A stretch of DNA of 64,000 bases from Salinisphaera orenii subsp. orenii MK-B5. Lineage in GTDB: Bacteria > Pseudomonadota > Gammaproteobacteria > Nevskiales > Salinisphaeraceae. This document shows, piece after piece, positions 28,023-37,767 of this stretch. The translations under genes and the position numbers were made by a program. Under the pieces are notes generated by a model, which ran no database searches, had not been told where the DNA came from, and was given only the letters and a program-made list of their open reading frames with translations. Each line of letters opens with the position of its first letter. The first letter of the stretch is position 1. The DNA lies in contig NZ_AYKH01000015.1 in NCBI RefSeq assembly GCF_003788635.1, positions 1 to 64,000 on the forward strand. The letters run 5' to 3'.

Positions 28023-28808
28023 CTAGTTGCCGCCGAACAGCACGGCGGTCAGCATGAGATTGGCGCCGAGGATGGCGAGCGAGGCGATCACGACCGTATT
28101 GGTCGTCGCCCGCGACACGCCCTCCGAGGTGGGGGGCGCATGATAACCCTGATAGACCGCGACCCAGGTCACGATGGCGCCGAACACGCCGCTTTTGAGA
28201 AACACGTTGATGATGTCGCCGCCGAAATCGACGTTGGACTGGATGCCGCTCCAGTAGGAGCCGGCGTCCACGCCCAGCATGTCGACGCCGACGAAGTAGC
28301 CGCCGCCCGCGCCGATCGCCATCACGCAGAAGATGGCGGTGAGCAGGGGCAGGGCGATCACGCCCGCGGCGAAGCGCGGCGCCACGATCCGGCGCACCGG
28401 GTCCACCGCCATCATCTCCATGCCGGACAGCTGGTCGGTGGCCTTCATCAGGCCGATCTCGGCGGCCAGCGCGCTGCCGGCACGGCCGGCGAACAGCAGG
28501 CCGGTGACCACGGGGCCGAGTTCGCGTACCACGACCAGCGCGACCGAGGTGCCGAGGGCCTCCTCCGCGCCGAAATCCACGAGCAGCCGATAGCCGGACA
28601 GGGCCAGCACCATGCCCACGAACACGCCCGCCACGACCACGATCACCAGTGAGAGCACGCCCACCGAATAAATCTGCTCGACCAGCAGCCGCGGCTTGGT
28701 CACCAGCGACGGCAGATTGCGCAGGATGCGCACGAGAAAGAGCGCCGCCCGGCCGAGTTCGGCGATCCAGTCGGTGGCGGTGTGGACGATGGCCCGGACG
28801 TCGCTCAT
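28023..28808 (-). CDS. mlaE: ABC transporter permease MlaE
   Basis: Membrane permease of 261 residues, five or six helices, with the family stretch LTGLLFAGRAGSALAAEIGLMK-like residues and VDPVRRIVAPRF. The ATG at 28808 overlaps the mlaF stop by 4 nt. Part of the Mla pathway that keeps phospholipids out of the outer leaflet. Confidence 0.95.
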   Translation of the reverse strand: MSDVRAIVHTATDWIAELGRAALFLVRILRNLPSLVTKPRLLVEQIYSVGVLSLVIVVVAGVFVGMVLALSGYRLLVDFGAEEALGTSVALVVVRELGPVVTGLLFAGRAGSALAAEIGLMKATDQLSGMEMMAVDPVRRIVAPRFAAGVIALPLLTAIFCVMAIGAGGGYFVGVDMLGVDAGSYWSGIQSNVDFGGDIINVFLKSGVFGAIVTWVAVYQGYHAPPTSEGVSRATTNTVVIASLAILGANLMLTAVLFGGN

Positions 28809-29650
28809 CCGCGCTCTCCCGTGAGCAGCTCGTCGGCGTAGGGCGCGCCGTGATAATGGAAGGGCACCGGCCCGTCGGCCTCCGCGTGAATGAACTGCTG
28901 CACCCAGTCGGAGCGCGAGTTGCGGATATCGTCGGGCGTGCCGTGGTCGATGACCGTGGCGTCCGAGATCACGTAGACGTAGTCGGCGATGCCCAGCGTC
29001 TCCTTGACGTCGTGGCTGACCACGATGGCGGTCAGGCCGAGCACGTCGTTCAGACGCCGTATCAGCCGCAGCAGCACGCCCATCGAGATCGGATCCTGGC
29101 CGGCGAACGGCTCGTCGTACATGATCATCTCGGGGTCGAGGGCGATCGCCCGCGCCAGCGCCACGCGCCGGGCCATGCCGCCCGACAGCTGGGCCGGGTA
29201 CAGCCCGCGCGCGCCGCGCAGGCCCACGGCCTCGAGTTTCATGAGCACGATGTCGCGGATCAGGCGTTCGGGCAGCCGCGTGTGCTCGCGCAGTGGAAAG
29301 GCGACATTGTCGTAGACCGACAGGTCGGTGAGCAGCGCCCCGGATTGGAACAGCATGCCCATGCGCTTGCGCTGTTCGAACAGTTCGCGCTGCGACATGC
29401 GGGCGACCTCGGCGCCGTCGAAGCGCACCGAGCCGCGCGCCGCGCGCCACTGGCCGCTGATCAGCCGCAGCAGGGTGGTCTTGCCGGTGCCGCTGGGGCC
29501 CATGATCGCGGTGATGCGCCCGCGCGCGATGTCCACGTCGACGCCGTCGTAGATCACGTGCGCGCCGATCGCGAAGTGCAGATCGCGCACCTCGACGAGG
29601 AGATCGCTGTTGTCACGGGGCCGCGCAGGCCCGGGAGTCTCTGGAGTCAT
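28805..29650 (-). CDS. mlaF: ABC transporter ATPase MlaF
   Basis: ATPase of 281 residues with Walker A GPSGTGKTT (51-59), the signature LSGGMARRVALARA, Walker B MIMYDEPFAG and the switch histidine in VVSHD. First gene of mlaFEDCB; its start is 35 nt after lipB, so it may be transcribed with the upstream cell-wall genes. Confidence 0.95.
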   Translation of the reverse strand: MTPETPGPARPRDNSDLLVEVRDLHFAIGAHVIYDGVDVDIARGRITAIMGPSGTGKTTLLRLISGQWRAARGSVRFDGAEVARMSQRELFEQRKRMGMLFQSGALLTDLSVYDNVAFPLREHTRLPERLIRDIVLMKLEAVGLRGARGLYPAQLSGGMARRVALARAIALDPEMIMYDEPFAGQDPISMGVLLRLIRRLNDVLGLTAIVVSHDVKETLGIADYVYVISDATVIDHGTPDDIRNSRSDWVQQFIHAEADGPVPFHYHGAPYADELLTGERG

Positions 29651-29684
29651 GAGCCGTCACGCGCGGAACTTGCGCGCAAGCCTA

Positions 29685-30341
29685 TCAGATGGGAACGCCG
29701 GACCCGTGCTCTACGTCGTTGATCCCGAGGGCGATGCAGAGCTGGGCGCCGAGATCGTCGGCCACCCGGTCCAGATCGCCGGGCCCGCCGAGATCGGCGA
29801 TCTGGGTCATCGTCAGGCCGTGATAGCCGCAGGGATCGATGCGCGAGAAGGGCTCCAGGTCCATGTTCACGTTCAGCGCCAGGCCGTGATAGCTCGCGCC
29901 GCGGCGCACGCGCAGGCCCACCGAACAGATCTTGGCGCCGTCCATATAGACGCCGGGGGCATCGGGTTCGGCGCGGGCGGCGATGCCGTAGCCGGCCAGC
30001 GTGGCGATCACGGCGTTCTCCAGCGCGCTGACGAGGCTGCGGATGCCGATGCCGTGCCGGCGCAGATCCAGCATCAGATAGGCCATGATCTGGCCGGGCC
30101 CGTGATAGGTCACCTGGCCGCCGCGATCGATGGGCACGACCTCGATGTCGCCCGGTGCCAGCACGTGCTCCGGGCGGCCGTTCTTGCCCTGGGTGAACAC
30201 CGGCGCGTGGTTGAGCAGCCACAGCGCGTCAGGCGTGCCGGGCCCGCGCTCGTCGGTGTAGGCCTGCATCCGGTGCCATACGGGGCGATAGGCCAGCGGG
30301 GTCCAGCCGTAGCGGCGGATAGCCAGCGGTGGCGAGCTCAC
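29685..30341 (-). CDS. lipB: Octanoyl-ACP:protein N-octanoyltransferase
   Basis: LipB transfers octanoate from ACP to lipoyl domains. It has 218 residues with the RGGQVTYHGPGQ signature (73-84), Lys137 in GAKICSVGLRVRRG and the catalytic Cys171 in IDPCGYHG. Seven bases separate it from ybeD. In many gammaproteobacteria lipA follows; here mlaF does. Confidence 0.96.
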   Translation of the reverse strand: MSSPPLAIRRYGWTPLAYRPVWHRMQAYTDERGPGTPDALWLLNHAPVFTQGKNGRPEHVLAPGDIEVVPIDRGGQVTYHGPGQIMAYLMLDLRRHGIGIRSLVSALENAVIATLAGYGIAARAEPDAPGVYMDGAKICSVGLRVRRGASYHGLALNVNMDLEPFSRIDPCGYHGLTMTQIADLGGPGDLDRVADDLGAQLCIALGINDVEHGSGVPI

Positions 30342-30348
30342 GAACGGC

Positions 30349-30618
30349 TCACAGCGCCATGACGATGTCGTCGCTCGCGGTCAGCGCCGCATAGATCGCG
30401 TCCAGCTGCGCCTGGCTCTGGGCGGTGATGTGCGCGGTCACGGACACGAAACGGCCGCCGCTGCTCTCGCGCCGCGACAGATCGGCGTGGGTGAGTTCGG
30501 GCACATGGGGCTTGAGCAGGTCGTGGACGACCGCCTCGAAGCCCTCGCCCTGCCGGCCGAAGGCCTTGACGGGGAACCGGCAGGGGAATTCGAGCAGCGT
30601 CTCGCGGTCGTCAGTCAT
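30349..30618 (-). CDS. ybeD: DUF493 family protein YbeD
   Basis: A small ferredoxin-like-fold protein of 89 residues, recognised by LLEFPCRFPVKAFGRQ and VTAHITAQSQAQLDAIYAAL, and by its place between dacA and lipB. Its molecular role is unknown; the fold resembles ACT-type regulatory domains. The start overlaps the end of the aminotransferase gene by 8 nt. Confidence 0.92.
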   Translation of the reverse strand: MTDDRETLLEFPCRFPVKAFGRQGEGFEAVVHDLLKPHVPELTHADLSRRESSGGRFVSVTAHITAQSQAQLDAIYAALTASDDIVMAL

Positions 30619-31474
30619 GGAGTCCAGCCTGCAGCCAGCCGCGGACCCGCGTCCAGAGCGGCCCGGGCACACCGTCGCCCACGCTGGCGCCGTCCAGCCG
30701 GGTCACGGGGAATATCTCGCGCGTCGACGACGTGATCCAGACCTCCTCGGCGGCGCGCAGCGCCTCGGGGGTGAGTGTATCCACCTCGGCGTGGTCCAGT
30801 GCCTGGGCGCGCGCGATCCCGAGCACCACCCCGCGGGTGATGCCCGGCAGGATGGTGGGCCGCAGCGCCGGCGTGACCAGGCGGCCGTCGATCACGGCGA
30901 ACACGTTGGAGGATGTGCCCTCCAGTACGGCGCCGTCGCGCACCAGGATCGCCTCGGTCGCGCCCTCGGCCCGGGCGGCGTCCGCGGCCAGCACGTTGGC
31001 CAGCAGCGAGGTCGACTTGATGTGACAGTCGCGCCAGCGCGTGTCGTCTGTGGTGATCGCCGCCAGGCCCGCGGCCAGGGCCTCGGGGTCGGGCGCGGCA
31101 CGGGTCTGGCAGAAGGCGACGACCGTGGGCTCGACGTCGTGCGGGATGCGGTGATCGCGGCGCGATGGCGCGCCGCGCGTCACCTGCAGATAGATCGCGA
31201 GATCACCGCCGCCGTTGACCTCGACGAGTTCGGCGAGCAGTGCCCGCCAGCCGTCAATGCCGTGCGGGTCGGCGATCCCAAGGGCGTCGAGACTGCGGGC
31301 CAGCCGCTGCAGGTGGTCGTCCATGCGAAAGGGGGTCCCGGCATAGACCGGAATCACCTCGTAGACGCTGTCCGAGAACAGGAAGCCGCGGTCCAGCACG
31401 GACACGCTCGCATCCGCGAGCGGCAGGAAGCGGCCGTTGACCCAGGCGGTGTCGGGGGCGGTGTCGGTGCGCAT
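30611..31474 (-). CDS. dat: D-amino acid aminotransferase (class IV PLP fold)
   Basis: Fold-type IV PLP enzyme of 287 residues. The PLP lysine is Lys153 in CHIKSTSLLAN, and the phosphate-site region EGTSSNVFAV and PGITRGVVL are typical of D-alanine transaminases. It probably makes D-glutamate or D-alanine for peptidoglycan, fitting its place after dacA. A branched-chain or 4-amino-4-deoxychorismate activity is the family alternative. Confidence 0.88.
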   Translation of the reverse strand: MRTDTAPDTAWVNGRFLPLADASVSVLDRGFLFSDSVYEVIPVYAGTPFRMDDHLQRLARSLDALGIADPHGIDGWRALLAELVEVNGGGDLAIYLQVTRGAPSRRDHRIPHDVEPTVVAFCQTRAAPDPEALAAGLAAITTDDTRWRDCHIKSTSLLANVLAADAARAEGATEAILVRDGAVLEGTSSNVFAVIDGRLVTPALRPTILPGITRGVVLGIARAQALDHAEVDTLTPEALRAAEEVWITSSTREIFPVTRLDGASVGDGVPGPLWTRVRGWLQAGLHD

Positions 31475-31480
31475 GGCGGC

Positions 31481-32626
31481 CTACTCGAACATCATCATGA
31501 CTTCGTCGGTCAGGCGGCGGATGATGCCGCCCTCGGCGATGGCCTGGCCGGCGTAGAGCGGCACTTCCGCCAGGGTCTCGTCGCCGTATTTGACGTGCAG
31601 GGTGCCCAGGCGCTCGCCGTCCTTGACCGGCGCGCTCAGGTTGGACGGCAGCTCGGCGCTGGTGGACAGCTCGTCGCGCTTGCCGCGCGGGTAGGCCACG
31701 TGGACCGCGCCGTCGGCGACCACCGGCAACATGGTTTCGTCGCCCTTCCAGACGCGGATCTCGGAGATCTGCGTGTCGGCATCGAACAGCTGGCCGCTCT
31801 CGTAGAAACGAAAGCCGTAGTTCAGCAGTGCCTGGCTCTGCGACTTGCGGGCGTTGTTCGAATCCGTGCCGGTGACCACCGAGACCAGCCGCATGTCGTC
31901 GCGCTTGGCGGTCACCGCGAGGCAGTAGCCGGCGGATTCGGTATGGCCGGTCTTGCCGCCGTCGACGCTGTCGTCGGACCACAGCAGCGAGTTGCGGTTG
32001 TACTGCTCGATGCCGGCGTAGGTGAACTTCTTCTGATGGAAGTACTGGTCGTAGAGGTCGGGGAAGTCGCGCACGATGGCGCCCAGCAGGCGCGCGATGT
32101 CGTGGGCGCTCATCACGTGGTCCTCGTGCGGCCAGCCGCTGGCGTCGACGAAGTGACTTTCCGTCAGCCCGAGATCCTGCGCGTACTGGTTCATGTAGTC
32201 GGCGAAGGAGGATTCGGTACCGGCCACGTACTCGGCCAGGGCCACGGTCGCATCGTTGCCCGAGGAGGTGATCATGCCGTGCAGCAGATCGTCCACGCTG
32301 ACCTGGTCGCCGACTTCGATGAACATCTTCGAGCCGCCCATCTTCCAGGCCTTCTCGCTGATCGTGACCTGGTCGTCGAGGGCGATGTTGCCCTGGTCGA
32401 TCTCGTCGAACAGGATGTAGGTCGTCATCAGCTTCGTGATGCTGGCGGGCTCGATCGCCTTTTCCGCGTTCTTGGCCGCCAGGACCTGTCCGGAATCGAA
32501 ATCCACGAGAATGTAGCTGCGTGCCTCCAGGTTCGGGGGGTCCGGGATCGGCAGCGAGGCGGCCAGTACCGGCGTGGCGACGAACAGCAGAACAACGGCA
32601 AAGAAAAGGCGAGTGGCGTGGTGCAT
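31481..32626 (-). CDS. dacA: D-alanyl-D-alanine carboxypeptidase, PBP5/6 type
   Basis: Low-molecular-weight penicillin-binding protein, 381 residues, with signal peptide, catalytic SITK (Ser62, Lys65), SGN (122-124) and KTG (224-226) motifs, a PBP5 C-terminal beta domain and a short C-terminal amphipathic tail (DEVMMMFE) for membrane contact. It trims the terminal D-Ala of pentapeptides in the periplasm. Confidence 0.96.
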   Translation of the reverse strand: MHHATRLFFAVVLLFVATPVLAASLPIPDPPNLEARSYILVDFDSGQVLAAKNAEKAIEPASITKLMTTYILFDEIDQGNIALDDQVTISEKAWKMGGSKMFIEVGDQVSVDDLLHGMITSSGNDATVALAEYVAGTESSFADYMNQYAQDLGLTESHFVDASGWPHEDHVMSAHDIARLLGAIVRDFPDLYDQYFHQKKFTYAGIEQYNRNSLLWSDDSVDGGKTGHTESAGYCLAVTAKRDDMRLVSVVTGTDSNNARKSQSQALLNYGFRFYESGQLFDADTQISEIRVWKGDETMLPVVADGAVHVAYPRGKRDELSTSAELPSNLSAPVKDGERLGTLHVKYGDETLAEVPLYAGQAIAEGGIIRRLTDEVMMMFE

Positions 32627-32698
32627 CGACTTCGACTCGGTGGCATGAGAGTGACTGGGCCGGCGACGCGGGAGTTTATCGCGTGGATCGGCTGCGGG

Positions 32699-33664
32699 CT
32701 AACGTTCGACCGCGCGCGCGGCGAAGCCGTGTTGGGTCAGGATTCGCTGGGACGAGCGGCGGCGGCGCGGATCGTCGAAGGGGCCGACGCGCACGCGATA
32801 CAGGGGTGTGGCCGCGCTCGGTTCGATGATCGACACGCGCTCGAAACCGGCGGCTTCGAGGCGCGTGCGCAACCGGTCCGCGTTGGCGGCCTCGCCGAAG
32901 GCGCCGGCCTGGAGATACAGGCGCGGGCTCCGGCGGCTTGACGGCGGGCCGTCGGCAACCGGAATCGCGCGGCCGGGGGAGCCGGAAGCACTCGTGGATG
33001 CGGCCGCGCGGCGGTCATCCTGCGGGCCGGATGCCGTGGGCGTGGTGCTTCGCTGCGCGGTGCGTTCGGGCGGCTCGGACGCCCGGCGTTCGGCGCGCAG
33101 GCTTGCCGGCGTGACGGTCTCGATGCGCACGGGCGCGCTGCCGCGCCTGACCACGCCGAGGCGTCGCGCGGCGACGTAGGACAGGTCGATGATGCGGCCG
33201 TCGTGGAAGGGTCCCCGATCGTTGACCCGCACGATCGCCTGCTTGCCGTTGTCGAGATTGGTGACGCGGACATAGCTCGGGATGGGCAGGCGCTTGTGCG
33301 CCGCCGTCATCTTGAACATATTGTAGTCCTCGCCGCTAGAGGTGCGTCGGCCGTGGAACTGACGCCCGTACCAGCTGGCGCGGCCGGTCTGGGAAAAGCC
33401 GGCCGCGCTTTCCAGCACGTAGTACGTCTTGCCGAGTGCTTCGTAGCTTGCCGGGTTGCCGTATTTGGATTTCGGCTCGTCGCGTGGCACGGCATCCTCG
33501 ATCGAGTCGAGGTCGATGCGCTCGTTCTCGGGCGGACCGTCGTTCTGATAGTAGCCGCCACCGCCGCCCGCCGAACCGCCGGTGCTCCGGCCGGAAGTGC
33601 TCGCGCAGCCGGCCAGCATCAGAGCGGCCAGCACCGCCGTCGCCGGGATCCACGCGCCACGCAT
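32699..33664 (-). CDS. rlpA: Septal-ring lytic transglycosylase RlpA (lipoprotein)
   Basis: Lipoprotein of 321 residues: lipobox LAGC with acylated Cys20, a double-psi beta-barrel domain at about 92-180 (GRASWYGRQFHGRRTSSGE and VNDRGPFHDGRIIDLS), a disordered Ser/Ala/Pro linker and a C-terminal SPOR domain (about 248-320) that binds denuded septal glycan. The conserved residues for transglycosylase activity are present. Its start shares one base with the mltB stop (TGATG). Confidence 0.94.
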   Translation of the reverse strand: MRGAWIPATAVLAALMLAGCASTSGRSTGGSAGGGGGYYQNDGPPENERIDLDSIEDAVPRDEPKSKYGNPASYEALGKTYYVLESAAGFSQTGRASWYGRQFHGRRTSSGEDYNMFKMTAAHKRLPIPSYVRVTNLDNGKQAIVRVNDRGPFHDGRIIDLSYVAARRLGVVRRGSAPVRIETVTPASLRAERRASEPPERTAQRSTTPTASGPQDDRRAAASTSASGSPGRAIPVADGPPSSRRSPRLYLQAGAFGEAANADRLRTRLEAAGFERVSIIEPSAATPLYRVRVGPFDDPRRRRSSQRILTQHGFAARAVER

Positions 33665-34662
33665 CAGCCTTCGGCGTCCTGGCGGGCCGCCGCGATCTCC
33701 TGGCTGAGCTGGTAGACGGCCATGGCGTAGAGCGGGCTGTGGTTGTAGGTCGTGATCACGAAGAAGTTGTTCAGCCCGACCCAATACTCGGTGCCGTGGG
33801 CGCCGTCGAACTCCAGCAGGCCCACGCGGGCGTCATCCGCCGGCGGCGCGTCCACCCGGATGCCGAGCCCGCGCAGCGCGTCCCAGCGATAGGCCGGTTC
33901 GCGTTCGCTGCGCTCGATGCCGTCGATCTGATCGGCGTCGCCCACCCAGGCGGGCAGGGCGACGCGGGCGTCGCGCTCCCAGCCGTGCTCGGCGAGATAG
34001 TTGGCCACCGAGGCGATGATGTCGGCGGGCTCTTCCCAGAGATCGCGCCGACCGTTGTCGTTGCCGTCCACCGCGTAGGCGCGATAACTGGAGGGCATGA
34101 ATTGCGGCTGGCCCATAGCCCCCGCATAGGAGCCGACCTCACGGTCGCAGTCGAGCGACTCCTCCACGCAGAGCCGGATGAAACCTTCGAGCTCGCGGGT
34201 GAAGTAGTCACTGCGTTCCGGGTAATCGAAGGCCAGCGTGGCCAGCGCGTCGAGCACGCGGTCGTTGCCCAGCACGCGGCCGTATTTCGTCTCCACGCCG
34301 ATGATCGCGGCGACGATATGGGGCGGCACGCCGGTCTCGTCGGCGACGCGGTCGAAGATCTCGCGATGCGCGGCGATATAGTCGGCGCCGAGCGCGGCTC
34401 GCTCGGCCTGCAGGAAAATCGGCCGGTAGTCCCCCCAGGTCAGCGTGCGTTCGGCGGGCGTGCGCATCTTTTCGACGATCTCCGGCTGGTATTCGGCCTC
34501 GGCGAGGAGCGCGCGCGCGGCGTCGATGTTCACGCCGTCGACGCCCTCCAGCCGTTCGAGCAGGGCCCGTCCGGCCTCGCGCTCGGCGTAGTTGCCGCCC
34601 GGCGCGGCGAGCAGGGGCGCGGCGGCCAGCGCCAGCGTGATGAGAGCGATGGATCGAATCAT
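33664..34662 (-). CDS. mltB: Lytic murein transglycosylase B
   Basis: Family 3 lytic transglycosylase of 332 residues. The catalytic glutamate is Glu124 in IGVETKYGR, and GAMGQPQFMPSSYRAYAVDG is the diagnostic stretch. The N-terminus is a plain signal peptide with no lipobox cysteine, so it is probably soluble in the periplasm, unlike E. coli MltB. It overlaps rodA by 4 nt. Confidence 0.95.
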   Translation of the reverse strand: MIRSIALITLALAAAPLLAAPGGNYAEREAGRALLERLEGVDGVNIDAARALLAEAEYQPEIVEKMRTPAERTLTWGDYRPIFLQAERAALGADYIAAHREIFDRVADETGVPPHIVAAIIGVETKYGRVLGNDRVLDALATLAFDYPERSDYFTRELEGFIRLCVEESLDCDREVGSYAGAMGQPQFMPSSYRAYAVDGNDNGRRDLWEEPADIIASVANYLAEHGWERDARVALPAWVGDADQIDGIERSEREPAYRWDALRGLGIRVDAPPADDARVGLLEFDGAHGTEYWVGLNNFFVITTYNHSPLYAMAVYQLSQEIAAARQDAEG

Positions 34663-35780
34663 GTGGCGAGCAGCTTCCGGTGGGTGTGGATGGACATGAG
34701 GATGCCGAAGGAGGCGAGCAGGATCACCATCGAGGTGCCGCCGTAGCTGATCAGCGGCAGGGGCACGCCGACCACCGGCATCAGCCCGGCGACCATGCCG
34801 ATATTGACGAACACGTAGATGAAGAACGTCAGGCTCAGGCTGCCGGCGGCCAATCGCTGGAAGGTGTCCTGGCTCTTGGCGGCGATGTACAGACCGCGGG
34901 CCACGATGAAACAGTACAGCGCGAGCAGCGCCATCACGCCGAACAGGCCGGTCTCCTCGGCGAAGACGGCGAACACGAAGTCCGTGTCCGACTCCGGCAG
35001 GAAGTTCAGATGCGCCTGGCTGCCGTTGAGCCAGCCCTTGCCGAACAGCCCGCCCGAGCCGATCGCGATCTTGGACTGGGAGATGTGATAGCCGGCGCCG
35101 GTCGGATCGCTCGCGGGGTTGAGAAACGTCAGCACCCGCGCCTGCTGGTACTCGTGCATGTTGAACCACAGCAGCGGCGCGGCGGCCGCGGCCAGCAGCG
35201 CGAGCACGAGGATGACGCGCCAGCGCAGACCGGCGAAATAGATGGCGAAGGCGCCGGCGATCGAGATCAGTAGCGATGTTCCCAGGTCCGGCTGGTTGGC
35301 GATCAGGCCCGCGGGCACGGCGATCATGGCCGCGGCGACGGCGACCCGGGCGAGCGTCGGCGGCAGGCTCTTGTCGTGGAAATAGGCCGCGATCGCCAGT
35401 GGCGCGGCCAGTTTCATGATCTCCGACGGCTGAAACCGCATGAAGCCGAAGTCCAGCCAGCGCTGTGCGCCCATAGCGGTGTCGCCGATCAGGATCACGA
35501 GCGTGAGCAGCACTACACCGAGCGCGAACAGCCAGGGCGCACCGACGCGGAACCAGTCGGGCGGGATCTGGGCGATGATGAGCATGCCGAGGATGCCGAT
35601 CCCGAAGCGGATCGCCTGGTTGAGGACCAGCGTCGTCGACTGGCCGGAGGCGCTGTAGAGCACGAACAGGCCGACCGCGCCGCCACACAGCAGAGCTACC
35701 AGCAGCTGCAGGTCGATGCGCCAGTAGACCAGCCACTCGGAGAGTGTCGACGGGGCGTTGGCCGCGGTCTGCGTGGTCAT
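34659..35780 (-). CDS. rodA: Peptidoglycan glycosyltransferase RodA
   Basis: SEDS-family polymerase of 373 residues with about ten membrane helices, LDFGFMRFQPSEIMKL, the essential Asp in NQPDLGTSLL-type motif, and the C-terminal PLPLISYGGTS signature. It works with PBP2 (mrdA, overlapping by 4 nt) in the elongasome. Confidence 0.96.
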   Translation of the reverse strand: MTTQTAANAPSTLSEWLVYWRIDLQLLVALLCGGAVGLFVLYSASGQSTTLVLNQAIRFGIGILGMLIIAQIPPDWFRVGAPWLFALGVVLLTLVILIGDTAMGAQRWLDFGFMRFQPSEIMKLAAPLAIAAYFHDKSLPPTLARVAVAAAMIAVPAGLIANQPDLGTSLLISIAGAFAIYFAGLRWRVILVLALLAAAAAPLLWFNMHEYQQARVLTFLNPASDPTGAGYHISQSKIAIGSGGLFGKGWLNGSQAHLNFLPESDTDFVFAVFAEETGLFGVMALLALYCFIVARGLYIAAKSQDTFQRLAAGSLSLTFFIYVFVNIGMVAGLMPVVGVPLPLISYGGTSMVILLASFGILMSIHTHRKLLAT

Positions 35781-37660
35781 TGCGGCGTCTCCGTGCTGGC
35801 CTGAAGCATCGGTTGATCGGCGCGGTAGGCGTCGATGACTTGACGCGCGATGGGGCCGGCGACGCTGGAGCCGCCGCCGCCGTGCTCGACGACCACTGCG
35901 ACCGCGATCTCCGGGTCCTCCACCGGTGCGAAGGCTATGAACAGGGCGTGGTCGCGAAAGCGTCGTTCCACATCCTCGATGTCCGGCGCTGCCTCGTTCT
36001 GGGCCAGGCCCGCCACCTGAGAGGTGCCGGACTTGCCGGCGATCGAATAGTCGAGATTCTGGCCGACATAATGGTGCGCGGTGCCGCGCGGCGCGGAGAC
36101 CACATCGACCATGCCGTCGATGACCACCTGCCAGTGATCGCGGTCCTTGAGCTCGATCGGCTCGAGCGGCCGCGGCGGCGCGCTTTGGAAGCTCTCGTCC
36201 GAGGGCGCCTTCCAGCCGCGCAGCACATGCGGCTGATAGCCTGCCCCGCGCTCGGCGATCAGGCTCGTCATCTGGGCGAGCTGCAGCGGCGTGGCGGTCA
36301 TGAAGCCCTGACCGATGACTGTGTTCAGCGTTTCGCCGGGGTACCAGGGCAGACTGCGCGCACCGCGTTTCCATTCGCGGGAGGGCATGATGCCGCTGGA
36401 TTCGCGCGGCAGGTCGATGCCGGTCGGGCTGCCCAGACCGAACATGGCACCGTAGCGATGCAGGTTGTCGATGCCGAGCTTGAGCGCAAGCTTGTAGAAG
36501 TAGACGTCGGAGGAGCGATAGATCGCCTCGCGCATGTCCACCCAGCCGTGGCCGGTCCGCTTCCAGTCGCGGTAGCGGCGCTCGCTGCCCGGCAGGGTGA
36601 TGTAGCCGGGGCACCAGACCTTCTTCGTCGCGGGGACGGCGTTGGTCTCCAGTCCGGCCAGTGCCATGACCGGCTTGATCGTGGAGCCCGGCGGGTAGCG
36701 TCCCTGCATGGCCCGGTTGTAGAGCGGCATGTGCGGATCGCTGGTCAGCTGCCGGTAATCGTCATGGCTGATGCCGTCCACGAACAGGTCCGGCTCGTAG
36801 CTCGGTTTGGAGACCATGGCGAGTAAACCCCCGGTCTCCGGGCTCATCGCCACCACGGCGCCGTCGTGGTCGCCCAGCGCCTCGTAGGCCGCGCTCTGCA
36901 GGCGGGCGTCGACCGTCAGATAGAGGTTCTCGCCGGCCGTGGGGCGGTTCATTTCCAATTCCCGCAGCGCGCGGCCGCTGGCATTGGTCTCGACCACGCG
37001 CGAGCCCGGATAGCCGTGCAGACGGGACTCGAAGCTGTACTCGACCCCGGATTTGCCGATGTGATTGGAGCCGCGATAGCGCGTGTTGTCGACGTGATTG
37101 AGATCCTCGGCGGTGATGCCGCCGACATAGCCGACCAGGTGCGCGGCCACGCGGCCCAGCGGATAGTGGCGCGTCAGACCGGCGCGGATCTCCACCCCCG
37201 GAAACGCCCCGCGGTTGACCTCGAATCGTGCCACCTCGCGCTGGCTGAGATTCATCCGAATGGGCACGCCGCGAAAATCCGGCGTCTTGGACAGCCGATC
37301 TCGAAAGCGTTGGCGATCGGCCTCGCGAATCTCGACCACCTCGCCCAGCCGGTCCAGCGTGGCATCCAGATCCTCGACCTGCTCGGCCACGATCTCGAGC
37401 CGATAAGCCGGCAGATTGTCCGCCAGCACGACCCCGTCGCGATCGTAGATGAGCCCGCGCACCGGCGGGATCACCTGGACTCGCATGCGGTTGTCCTGCG
37501 AGCGGGTCTCGTAGTAGGCGTGCCGGTAGACCTGCAGATAGGCCACGCGGGCGACCAGGGTCGCCACCATCACGCCCAGCACCGTGCCGATGACGAGCGT
37601 GCGCACGACAAACAGACGTCGCTCCGCGGCGTGGTCCTTGATCGCGTCGTCTGCGGCCAT
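35777..37660 (-). CDS. mrdA: Penicillin-binding protein 2
   Basis: Class B transpeptidase of 627 residues: an N-terminal membrane helix (LVIGTVLGVMVATLVARVAYL), pedestal domain, then catalytic STIK (Ser326, Lys329), SSD (383-385) and KSGT (543-546). It cross-links peptidoglycan during cell elongation with RodA and MreCD. Confidence 0.96.
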   Translation of the reverse strand: MAADDAIKDHAAERRLFVVRTLVIGTVLGVMVATLVARVAYLQVYRHAYYETRSQDNRMRVQVIPPVRGLIYDRDGVVLADNLPAYRLEIVAEQVEDLDATLDRLGEVVEIREADRQRFRDRLSKTPDFRGVPIRMNLSQREVARFEVNRGAFPGVEIRAGLTRHYPLGRVAAHLVGYVGGITAEDLNHVDNTRYRGSNHIGKSGVEYSFESRLHGYPGSRVVETNASGRALRELEMNRPTAGENLYLTVDARLQSAAYEALGDHDGAVVAMSPETGGLLAMVSKPSYEPDLFVDGISHDDYRQLTSDPHMPLYNRAMQGRYPPGSTIKPVMALAGLETNAVPATKKVWCPGYITLPGSERRYRDWKRTGHGWVDMREAIYRSSDVYFYKLALKLGIDNLHRYGAMFGLGSPTGIDLPRESSGIMPSREWKRGARSLPWYPGETLNTVIGQGFMTATPLQLAQMTSLIAERGAGYQPHVLRGWKAPSDESFQSAPPRPLEPIELKDRDHWQVVIDGMVDVVSAPRGTAHHYVGQNLDYSIAGKSGTSQVAGLAQNEAAPDIEDVERRFRDHALFIAFAPVEDPEIAVAVVVEHGGGGSSVAGPIARQVIDAYRADQPMLQASTETPQ

Positions 37661-37767
37661 GCTGGTATGTGCGCTCCCGTCCCCTTGCGCCCGTTCGGGC
37701 AGACATTCTTGAATACGGCGTTTGTCCGCCGGCTCAGTTGGTTAGAGCCGAAACTTCAACGTCATCA

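Noticed and set aside
37731-37749. A D-arm-like sequence (GGCTCAGTTGGTTAGAGCC) suggestive of a tRNA between mrdA and mreD
   Set aside because: The flanks do not form acceptor, anticodon or T arms, so it is a chance hairpin or at most a fragment.
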